The notes under the pieces are model-generated. The model ran no database searches, was not told the DNA's origin, and saw only the letters and a list, made by a program, of their open reading frames with translations. A stretch of 11,566 nt of DNA from UBA11524 sp963642705 (lineage in GTDB: Bacteria; Bacillota; Clostridia; Christensenellales; Aristaeellaceae): contig CAVIHU010000052.1 of the NCBI GenBank assembly GCA_963642705.1, forward strand, positions 1-11,566, in the 5' to 3' direction. How positions within the stretch are numbered: position 1 is the stretch's first letter; the number at the start of each line of letters is the position of its first letter. The position numbers and the translations under genes are program-made. This document shows positions 5,703 to 11,566 of this stretch, piece after piece.

Positions 5703-7577
5703 TTGAAACGAATGCGATGGATGCGCTGTCTGCTGATGTGCATCGTGCTGCTTGCGGCAGGATTGCTATTTTCGCCGGCAGCGGAGGCATCATCAGACGA
5801 AGCGCCGACCGTGCGCGTGCTCCTGCGGCGGCTGCAGTTGACCGACCGCGCCGACCTCACGCTCGAAGGCGCATACACCGTGCTGGTGAACGGTCAGACG
5901 TTGCTTGCGCTGCCGGAAGACGTCGAGATAACCGTGCAGATCCGCTCCGGCGAGCTGTACCTGTTCTGCCGCGGCATGAGTCTTCGCCTCGGAAAAAGCG
6001 CGGTATTCCAGCGGAATCAATCCTCCGCGGAGATGCCCGGTCTGCGCTTCAGCAGGACCGGCAATCTGTACCCCGGCACACTCTCGCTGTCCATCGAAAA
6101 CGGGCTGCTCGTGCCCGTCCTGACGCTGTCGGTCGAGGACTATCTGCTCGGCGTCGTGCCGTATGAGATGAGCGACAGCTTCCCGCTCGAGGCGCTCAAG
6201 GCGCAGGCGGTCTGCGCACGCACCTACGCGCTGTCGCACCTGAATCCTTCCCGTGCCTATGACGTTGTCGACACAACGAACGACCAGGTTTTCCGCGGCG
6301 TTGATGCATCAACCGCCAACGCTGCGCGCGCCGTTGAAGAGACTGCCGGCATCATCGGCACCTACAACGGCAAGCTTGCAGAATGCTTCTACAGCGCCAG
6401 CAACGGCGGTCAGACCGAGCTGGTGCAAAACGTCTGGTCCGGCAGCGGCGATTACAGCTATTATGCCATGGTCGATGACCCGTATGACCTGGAAAATCCG
6501 CTGAGCATCGTCCGCACGGTGAAAATCGGCAAGGACGGCAGCATACCTGACGCGCTCAAAGCGCTGCTGCATGAGAAGCTGCTCGCTGTGCTGCTTCAGG
6601 GCGGCTATTCCGAGGCGTTGGAGGACTTCCGCATCGACAGCATCTCCGCCGTATCCGCCGAAACGCCGCTGTTTGACGCGCCCAGCCGCCGCATGAGCGA
6701 GCTGGTCATCACCTTCACCTGGTCAGGCAGGAAGCAGCTTGCCGACATTCTCCCTTCTGACGCCGCCGCATCCGCTGCTGCGGCTGACTACGAGGTTCCT
6801 GCCGCCGTCGATGAGGACTGGGATTGGGGCGACAGCACTGCCGCGCCAGCCGGCATACCTTCTCCCCTGCCGACCGAAACGCCGACAACCGTTCCGACGC
6901 CCGACCCGACCGTTCAGCTGACGGACTTCCTTTTCGGCGGCGAAGCGACCGTCACCCTCAACCTGAGCAGCAGCGTCATCACTGCACTGTCCCTGCATAT
7001 TTCCGGCAGCGAGGTCATTTCCGTCACCGAGGAGGACAGCCGGTTCCTTGTGCAGGCACGGCGCTACGGACATGGCGTCGGCATGAGCCAGCGCGGCGCG
7101 CAGTGGATGGCAAGCCGCTACGGCAAGACCTTCGATGAGATTCTCGCCTTCTATTATCCCGGCATGACGCTGATGAAGACATCCTCCGGCGATTTGACGC
7201 TGCCGACCGTGCCGCCCTCGCTCGCCGATACGCCTGCTCCTGCCGCCACTGCGACCCCGAAGCCCACGCTGATGCCCGTCACGACCGACTCCCTGCCCGA
7301 TGGTGCGACCGTCATGTACGTCAACGCCTCCAGCCTGAACCTCCGCGCAGAGCCCAGCATGGCCGCCGACCTGTTGATGCGCCTGCAATCCGGTCAGCAG
7401 GTCATCGTGCTGGAAACGTGCGATGACCCGGAGTGGGTGCACGTCCGCACGGATGTCATTGAGGGCTACTGCATGGTCAGCTACCTCGCCGCCGTTGACG
7501 CTTCGACCGTCCAGCCCTCTTCGGCCGTTGCCGCCACGCCGGACGCAGCACAGACGCCGTCGCCGGATGCCGAATGA
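5703..7577 (+). CDS. Secreted SpoIID/LytB-domain protein with C-terminal SH3 domain
   Basis: The 624-residue protein has an N-terminal signal peptide (KRMRWMRC, then a hydrophobic core, cleavage probably after AEA at 27-29). The SpoIID domain, a family of peptidoglycan lytic transglycosylases, begins about 125. It includes LTLSVEDYLLGVVPYEM (140-156, Glu155 at the expected catalytic position), FPLEALKAQAVCARTYAL (160-177), TTNDQVFRG (191-199) and FYSASNGGQTE (229-239). The conserved end of the fold, YGHGVGMSQRGAQWMA followed by ILAFYYPGMTL, appears only at 455-490. The intervening segment holds an Ala-rich and Pro/Thr-rich stretch (353-404). Residues 536-596 form a bacterial SH3-like domain (VNASSLNLRAEPS, then GQQVIVLE and WVHVR), likely for wall binding. 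Low-complexity linkers flank it. It may act in sporulation or general wall remodelling; it is longer than classical SpoIID. deoC follows after 22 bases. No clear promoter is seen upstream. Confidence 0.88.
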   Translation: MKRMRWMRCLLMCIVLLAAGLLFSPAAEASSDEAPTVRVLLRRLQLTDRADLTLEGAYTVLVNGQTLLALPEDVEITVQIRSGELYLFCRGMSLRLGKSAVFQRNQSSAEMPGLRFSRTGNLYPGTLSLSIENGLLVPVLTLSVEDYLLGVVPYEMSDSFPLEALKAQAVCARTYALSHLNPSRAYDVVDTTNDQVFRGVDASTANAARAVEETAGIIGTYNGKLAECFYSASNGGQTELVQNVWSGSGDYSYYAMVDDPYDLENPLSIVRTVKIGKDGSIPDALKALLHEKLLAVLLQGGYSEALEDFRIDSISAVSAETPLFDAPSRRMSELVITFTWSGRKQLADILPSDAAASAAAADYEVPAAVDEDWDWGDSTAAPAGIPSPLPTETPTTVPTPDPTVQLTDFLFGGEATVTLNLSSSVITALSLHISGSEVISVTEEDSRFLVQARRYGHGVGMSQRGAQWMASRYGKTFDEILAFYYPGMTLMKTSSGDLTLPTVPPSLADTPAPAATATPKPTLMPVTTDSLPDGATVMYVNASSLNLRAEPSMAADLLMRLQSGQQVIVLETCDDPEWVHVRTDVIEGYCMVSYLAAVDASTVQPSSAVAATPDAAQTPSPDAE

Positions 7578-7599
7578 CCCCGCAGAAAGGAGCATTCCC

Positions 7600-8292
7600 A
7601 TGACCCTGACCCCATCTGATATCGCCGCCATGCTCGACCACAGCACCCTTCAGCCGTATCTCACCGAGGACGACATCCGCCGGGGCTGCGAATTGGCGCT
7701 CAAGTACCGCACCGCATCCGTCTGTGCGCGTCCGTGCGATGTGCCGATTCTCGCCGAAATGCTCAAGGGCAGCGGCGTGAAGGTCTGCACCGTCATCGGC
7801 TTTCCGCACGGCGCACATACCTCCGAAATCAAGCTCACTGAGGCGCTTCTTGCGCTGCATCAGGGCTGCGAGGAGCTCGACATGGTCATCAACATCGGTC
7901 GGATGATTCACGGCGATGAGGGCTATGTCCGAAGCGAAATCCGCAAGATCTGCGCGCTGGCGCATGGGCAGCATGCGATTGTCAAGGTCATTCTTGAAAC
8001 GTGCTACCTGACCGACGCGCAAAAAAAGCGTTGCTGCGAGCTGGCAGAGGAAGCCGGCGCCGATTTCGTCAAGACCTCCACCGGCTACGGCTCGGCAGGC
8101 TGCAAAATCGAGGACATCCGCCTGATGCGTGCGGCGGTTTCTCCGCACGTGCGCGTCAAGGGCTCCGGCGGCATCCGCCACCTTGACACGGTGCTGGCGC
8201 TGCGTGCAGCCGGTGCCGACCGCTGCGGCGTGTCCGCGACCGGGAAAATCATGGTGGAAGCCGAGGAACGCTTCAAAAAGGGTATGCTGTGA
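7600..8292 (+). CDS. deoC: Deoxyribose-phosphate aldolase
   Basis: This class I aldolase cleaves 2-deoxyribose-5-phosphate to glyceraldehyde-3-phosphate and acetaldehyde, the last step of deoxynucleoside catabolism in the cytoplasm. The 230 residues match the short bacterial DeoC form. The Schiff-base Lys158 lies in DFVKTSTGYG (155-164). Asp94 in EELDMVINIG (91-100) and Lys187 in RVKGSGGIR (185-193) complete the catalytic set. LDHSTL at 12-17 and IGFPHG at 66-71 are further family motifs. AAAGGAG at 7586-7592 lies seven bases before the ATG. An in-frame extension upstream runs inside the preceding gene and has no family similarity. It is 22 bases after the SpoIID-family gene, so probably cotranscribed, though the two functions are unrelated. 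No other deo genes are adjacent. The gene is complete, but the sequence changes character about 24 bases after its stop. Confidence 0.96.
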   Translation: MTLTPSDIAAMLDHSTLQPYLTEDDIRRGCELALKYRTASVCARPCDVPILAEMLKGSGVKVCTVIGFPHGAHTSEIKLTEALLALHQGCEELDMVINIGRMIHGDEGYVRSEIRKICALAHGQHAIVKVILETCYLTDAQKKRCCELAEEAGADFVKTSTGYGSAGCKIEDIRLMRAAVSPHVRVKGSGGIRHLDTVLALRAAGADRCGVSATGKIMVEAEERFKKGML

Positions 8293-8316
8293 AAAGGCAT
8301 CACAAAAGCCTGCTGT

Positions 8317-9294
8317 TCCGGCCGCTAATTTATACTTGCGCCATTGCCGCACCGCGAAGTGATTCGGATCACGCTCGCCAAGCTCGCGGAAGGCAATATC
8401 CACGTTGTTTTCAAAGGTTTCATCGTCCTCGCGAACCTCCATGGCGTTTACAAACTCCACCAGAGTAGCAAAGTTCTGCTCCTCCTGCGGTGCTTCGTAG
8501 TAGATGTACCCGATGAGCGCCGTGTAGAGCAGCGTCTCCGCTTTGAGCCAGAAATCGTCACCGCCTTTTCCTTCACCCTTGGTATTGGTAATCAGCGTAT
8601 TCACGAGCTTTAAGATGTCCTTTTCGCTGTGAATGTAGGCGAAGGGATTATAATGGTGCGACTTCTTGAAATTGATGGTATTCAGAATCTTGATCTTGTA
8701 TCCGGCACGCTCCAGAAGTCTGCCGCACTCGACGACAAGACTTCCTTTCGGGTCGGTGCACACGATGCTGGTCGGGAAGTCCGGATCAGCAAAGCAGCAC
8801 TGCATGATATTCGGTTTCACAAAAAACCTCGTTTTACCGGAGCCGGAACCGCCGATCACCAGCACGTTTTTATTACGGGCCGTCTTCGGGTCTTTCGGTC
8901 GGCTGTTCATGGTCAGCCCCTCGGTTTGCGTCAGAATCAGGTTATTCTTTGGATTCTTATCCATGAATGGAGCAATGTCGTCCGCTGTACCCCAGCGAGC
9001 GGAGCCGTATTCCATATTTTTACGGAATTTCTTGGCGTTTTTGCCTTTCACATAGACTGCAATCCACATGATGACCGCTCCGGCAAGACCGATCAGCAGA
9101 TCCGTGGGGTTAAAGCTCGGCAGTGCATTGGAGAATGCCGTGCTGATTCCATCGCCCAGATGCAATAGCTTCTGACTGGCATCCGTTCCCGGTGCAAGCC
9201 GTATGGCCTGTGACACCTTCCCGAAGAGATACACAAACATCAAATAAGGAGCCGTGAGAATCAGCCGCTTTTTCAGCTTTTTATCTATTCTCAT
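8317..9294 (-). pseudogene. virD4: VirD4/TraG type IV coupling protein, truncated at its 3' end
   Basis: Coupling proteins are inner-membrane ATPases that pass the relaxase-DNA complex to the type IV secretion channel. Residues 1-326 resemble the Tn1549-type family. Membrane segments lie at about 11-25 and 64-82, EYGSARWGTADDI is at 95-107, the Walker A motif GGSGSGKTRFFVKPN is at 148-162, and CTDPKGSLVVECG is at 179-191. DPNHFAVRQWRKYKLAAG ends at 326. Relatives continue with KTAKSIL, then the Walker B region and about 270 more residues. Here the match stops and the frame runs without a stop into DNA antisense to deoC, ending at 7477 (605 codons in total). Walker B is therefore missing and the product cannot be a working ATPase. 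Its ATG overlaps the pcfB stop by four bases. Whether the break is genuine or an assembly join is open. Confidence 0.88.
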
Positions 9295-9782
9295 AGCTCC
9301 AACCCCTTATCCTTATGACGTACCTTGTCCTTGCCCATTACCTTCTCCAGCGGATTGATCTGACGAAGCTTCTGAATGATCGAAGGACGTGCTTTCTTTT
9401 TGGCAGCAACAGCAGAATACTCACGAAATGCCGCGTTCAGCGCATCACCGTCTCTTGCCTTGAAAAAGACCAGGTATTTGGGAATCTTCTCCGTGGTATC
9501 ACGCTTCACGGCATAATCAATGCCGTACTTACGGGCCACACGGTCGAAGTCCTTGATGTTCTTATCGCTGATCTCGATGTTCTGAACACCCTGATTCTGC
9601 CCGACCAGCTCTTTCACAGACTGCTTACCCTTTGGCGTAATGGCTTTTGCCTGCGCCCGCTTTGCCTTGTTTTTACTGTGACTGTTCAAGAGCTGAAGGA
9701 TTGCCCACTTAAGGGTACGTCCCGTCAGTCTCGCACCGGATATGGTCAACGTGACCGTTCTGTTTTGAACCTCCTCCTGCAA
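9291..9782 (-). CDS. PcfB/DUF3801-family conjugation protein
   Basis: This 163-residue, basic protein begins MQEEVQNRTVTLTISGARLTGRTLKWAI, the typical opening of the PcfB family (DUF3801) encoded just before the coupling protein in enterococcal pCF10-like plasmids and Tn1549-like elements. Further family features are GKQSVKELVGQNQGVQNIEI (about 52-71) and DFDRVARKYGIDYAVKRD (about 78-95), with a Lys-rich C-terminus. The molecular role is not established to my knowledge; linkage to virD4 suggests an accessory part in substrate docking. The start is a TTG at 9780-9782, chosen because GGAGGTGAT lies five bases upstream on the minus strand and the conserved N-terminus begins there. The stop overlaps the virD4 ATG (ATGA), indicating translational coupling. 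No membrane segment is visible. Confidence 0.85.
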   Translation of the reverse strand: MQEEVQNRTVTLTISGARLTGRTLKWAILQLLNSHSKNKAKRAQAKAITPKGKQSVKELVGQNQGVQNIEISDKNIKDFDRVARKYGIDYAVKRDTTEKIPKYLVFFKARDGDALNAAFREYSAVAAKKKARPSIIQKLRQINPLEKVMGKDKVRHKDKGLEL

Positions 9783-9787
9783 GAATC

Positions 9788-9796
9788 ATCACCTCC
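9788..9796 (-). promoter_or_regulatory. Ribosome binding site deciding the pcfB TTG start
   Basis: On the minus strand GGAGGTGAT, a near-perfect anti-16S match, precedes TTG at 9782 by five bases. The nearby ATG within this site is in a different frame, so the TTG is the supported start. Confidence 0.65.
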
Positions 9797-9818
9797 GTTC
9801 CTTGCGTGATCATCGACA

Positions 9819-10424
9819 TCACAGCTCCATGCCGGGTGCTTTCTTCTCCGGCTTTGCCTTTTCCGCAGTTGGCTCCGTTGGAATCGCCATGATGCTGCGT
9901 CCCATCTTGAGGAAGGTCTCCGGCTTCTTGAACTTGTCCTCATATTTCTTGCGAAACTCCTCCGGCAGAGAGGAAAAGCTCTCACCCTCGGCACCGCAGA
10001 TGAAGAATGTACCTGCTACGATATCCACGACATTGCCACTGTCATCACGGACGGCTCGGTTCAGAGGCAGTCCGTTGATCTTACCTTCCTCGTTGCAGAC
10101 CAGCGAAACGGGGTCTCGGAAGAAGAATGCCTCCTGAATACTGCCTCCGACCACATCCTGCATAGATTTCAGATCAGAACCGATGGTTGCCATTTTGGCG
10201 TACTGCCCAGGCTCTACAAGCAGCACCTCGATGCCCTTGTTTTCTTCAATCTCATGTCCGTTGTCGCAGGTAAAATCTGCACCGACGAAGTTGTCGGCAT
10301 CCAGTACCACATCGCCCTTATCCCACATTTCCTCCACCATGGCCTGCGCCTCCTCACGGGTTGCGGCCTCCACGATAACAGACTTCTGAAGTGTCTCTGT
10401 AATAGTTACTTCAAACCCCTTCAT
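9819..10424 (-). CDS. DpnD/PcfM-like domain fused to DUF3846
   Basis: The 201-residue protein has two recognisable parts. Residues 1-50 (FEVTITETLQKSVIVEA, then EEAQAMVEEMW and LDADNFVGADF) look like the small DpnD/PcfM-like family found in plasmids and conjugative elements. Residues 66-160 (VLLVEPGQYAKMATIGSDL, then MQDVVGGSIQEAFFF, CNEEGKINGLPLNRAVRD, IVAGTFFICG) match the DUF3846 pattern. The C-terminal 35 residues are Lys/Pro/Glu-rich and probably disordered. Neither family has a firm function that I know of, so a role in transfer or antirestriction is only inferred from context. GAGGTGA at 10429-10435 on the minus strand supports the ATG. It lies 9 bases after the acidic gene and 36 before pcfB. 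Confidence 0.75.
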   Translation of the reverse strand: MKGFEVTITETLQKSVIVEAATREEAQAMVEEMWDKGDVVLDADNFVGADFTCDNGHEIEENKGIEVLLVEPGQYAKMATIGSDLKSMQDVVGGSIQEAFFFRDPVSLVCNEEGKINGLPLNRAVRDDSGNVVDIVAGTFFICGAEGESFSSLPEEFRKKYEDKFKKPETFLKMGRSIMAIPTEPTAEKAKPEKKAPGMEL

Positions 10425-10433
10425 GCCGTCACC

Positions 10434-10904
10434 TCACAGTCCGTAGGCGAATACAGCCTGTCTGCCGTTATGCAGCTTCGCTGTGCCTTCTTCCAGAATT
10501 TCACAAACAGCTTCTTCTTCCGTTATGGAAATGTCCTTGCAGCCATCCACCTTGAATGCCATGAGCGGACCGGCAAGATAAAGATCACCGTGCTCGTCTG
10601 CAATCACATCGTCGCTGTTAAATGCAGCGAGAAGATCATGCTCCGGAAACATCTCCACTGTGTCGAGGCCACCGTTATCCATAGCCTTCTGCAATGCCTC
10701 AAAAAGTGTCATTTCCGAAGCTCCGGTTCCTGGAACAGCGTAAAGAACAGCAGCATCGCCCTCATCGGGTGTGCCAACCTGAATCTCCATGCGGTCAATG
10801 GGACTGCCGTCCGCCCAGTCCAGATACATGCAATCGGGCGAGCCATCCTCTCCGCTGACGAAGATGTTCAGATCGCCCTCAATATTTACCGTAATGTTTG
10901 CCAT
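10434..10904 (-). CDS. Very acidic conjugation-operon protein of unknown function
   Basis: I do not recognise this 156-residue protein. It contains about 32 Asp/Glu and only about 6 Lys/Arg residues, a net charge near minus 26 with acids spread over most of its length. It begins MANITVNIEGDLNIFVSGED and ends with a slightly less acidic tail. No membrane segment, signal peptide or helix-turn-helix is visible. AAAGGAG at 10910-10916 on the minus strand, five bases from the ATG, supports the start and overlaps the parB stop. The neighbours are parB (11 bases upstream) and the DpnD/PcfM-DUF3846 gene (9 bases downstream), so it is almost surely translated within the conjugation operon. Strong acidity recalls DNA-mimic antirestriction proteins of such elements, but I see no ArdA or Ocr motif, so this remains speculation. 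Confidence 0.7.
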   Translation of the reverse strand: MANITVNIEGDLNIFVSGEDGSPDCMYLDWADGSPIDRMEIQVGTPDEGDAAVLYAVPGTGASEMTLFEALQKAMDNGGLDTVEMFPEHDLLAAFNSDDVIADEHGDLYLAGPLMAFKVDGCKDISITEEEAVCEILEEGTAKLHNGRQAVFAYGL

Positions 10905-10915
10905 AAAAACTCCTT

Positions 10916-11566
10916 TCAGCGCTCATTCTGGCGCGTTCGTTTTTTCTGCCATGCTTCCAGCAGCTTGATAATGGTCTCCTGCATTTGCAGGGGCGTGTAA
11001 GACCTTGGGAAATACTTTCGGAGCACATCTCCCTTGATGGTGACATGATCCAGATCGCTTTTCTTCTCCTCATCCATGATTTCGCACATGGCCTCCAGAG
11101 AGCATTTGCCAGCACGACTGAGCTTTTTCAGCCTCTGTGCCTGTGACAAGGACGGAGTATTCTGCGAATAATCCATCGCCTCCAGAAAGTCCTTTTGCTC
11201 ATCATGGGACAGATACGAAAGCTCTACCGCCGGAGTAAGGGAAATGGTTCCCTCATCCACCATCTTCTGAAGCTCCGGACGAAGCTCCGTCAAACGGATG
11301 TATCTTTGTATCTGTGTTCGGCTGGCATTTGCGTCTTCAGCAACAATGCTGACTGCCCACGATGACTTCTCCCCAACTTGGGGAGAAGTTGATTCTGCTT
11401 GTAAATCAAGCTTTTTTCCTTGATGTTTCAGCGCTTCGAGCTTCATTCGATACGCCTGTGCACGTTCCATAGGACTGATCTGCTCGCGCTGCAAATTGCT
11501 GTCCACCATGGTTATCACGGCAGTATCGTCATCCATCTCACGAACAATCGCCTTGATATCGGCTTT
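10916..11566 (-). CDS. parB: ParB/RepB/Spo0J-family protein, N-terminus outside the window
   Basis: The 216 visible residues are the middle and C-terminal part of a ParB-like protein of conjugative elements; the frame is open to the window edge, so the start and most of the N-terminal NTPase-like domain are missing. Visible features are VDSNLQREQISPMERAQAYR (family-typical region joining the two domains), a helix-turn-helix around AVSIVAEDANASRTQIQRYIRLTEL, and PAVELSYLSHDEQKDFLEAM with the following PSLSQAQRLKKL. The C-terminal part KYFPRSYTPLQMQETIIKLLEAWQ is characteristic of the Tn1549-type version. On plasmids ParB binds centromere sites for segregation; in integrated elements it may stabilise the excised circle or act as a regulator. 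A 25-base palindrome lies inside the gene at 11365-11389. Confidence 0.88.
   Translation of the reverse strand, partial: KADIKAIVREMDDDTAVITMVDSNLQREQISPMERAQAYRMKLEALKHQGKKLDLQAESTSPQVGEKSSWAVSIVAEDANASRTQIQRYIRLTELRPELQKMVDEGTISLTPAVELSYLSHDEQKDFLEAMDYSQNTPSLSQAQRLKKLSRAGKCSLEAMCEIMDEEKKSDLDHVTIKGDVLRKYFPRSYTPLQMQETIIKLLEAWQKKRTRQNER
11365..11389. repeat. Perfect 25-base palindrome inside parB
   Basis: Arms ACTTCTCCCCAA (11365-11376) and TTGGGGAGAAGT (11378-11389) are exact inverted copies around a single central base. On the coding strand it specifies TSPQVGEK between the linker region and the helix-turn-helix of ParB. It could be a protein binding site or an RNA hairpin, or a remnant of an inserted palindromic repeat. 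Confidence 0.6.

Larger units (their letters stand above)
8317..11566 (-). mobile_element. Fragment of a Tn1549-like integrative conjugative element
   Basis: Five genes on the minus strand (parB, an unknown acidic protein, DpnD/PcfM-DUF3846, pcfB, virD4) form the coupling and accessory part of a conjugation operon, in the order I know from Tn1549-type elements of gut Firmicutes. Spacing is tight: 11, 9 and 36 bases, then a 4-base overlap. Base composition is visibly less GC-rich than in the chromosomal genes to the left. Relaxase, VirB4-like and VirB6-like genes, integrase and ends are not in the window. The left limit at about 8317 lies inside virD4, so it is not a normal element end. The right limit is the window edge. 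Confidence 0.85.

Noticed and set aside
8293..8330. Element attachment site at the junction
   Set aside because: The boundary lies inside virD4, not at an element end, and no repeat partner or integrase gene is visible.
8344..9168. Plus-strand open frames opposite virD4
   Set aside because: They are shadows of the coupling protein gene, whose minus-strand translation has Walker A and other family motifs.

Overview
The window suggests a spore-forming-lineage Firmicute, most likely a GC-rich gut Clostridia of the Oscillospiraceae/Butyricicoccaceae type. This is inferred from strong AGGAGG ribosome binding sites, a SpoIID-family protein, an ECF vitamin transporter S component next to type III pantothenate kinase, and a Tn1549-like conjugative module. 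I cannot name a species from the sequence alone.

Region 1 (1-5395, + strand) is a housekeeping cluster behind a near-consensus sigma-A promoter (107-135). It holds an ECF S component, probably for pantothenate (252-863), coaX (1012-1779), hom (1834-3111), aroB (3152-4246) and an AraC-family regulator (4254-5336). A strong intrinsic terminator at 5359-5395 closes it. The cluster joins pantothenate uptake and the first CoA step to aspartate-family and aromatic amino-acid synthesis. The regulator starts 7 bases after aroB, so it is probably cotranscribed.

Region 2 (5396-5702) is a 366-base gap counted from the regulator stop. It contains two pairs of imperfect direct repeats (98-base and 73-base offsets) and hairpins, but no convincing gene. 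Region 3 (5703-8292, + strand) holds a secreted SpoIID/LytB-type protein with a C-terminal SH3 domain, followed 22 bases later by deoC (deoxyribose-phosphate aldolase).

Region 4 (about 8317-11566, - strand) is visibly less GC-rich and belongs to an integrative conjugative element of the Tn1549 kind. In transcription order it has parB (5' end outside the window), a very acidic unknown protein, a DpnD/PcfM-like plus DUF3846 protein, a PcfB/DUF3801 protein, and the first 326 codons of the VirD4/TraG coupling protein. The gene order and the 4-base stop/start overlap of pcfB and virD4 fit a conjugation operon.

The most notable point is the abrupt junction at about 8316-8325. virD4 is cut after its N-terminal half, only 24 bases past the deoC stop codon, with no transposase, integrase or attachment site visible. 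The open frame of virD4 continues antisense through all of deoC to 7477. This is either a real rearrangement that left a broken element or a chimeric assembly join. I found no clear previously undescribed system. The best candidates for new biology are the acidic conjugation-operon protein and the repeat/hairpin region upstream of the SpoIID gene.
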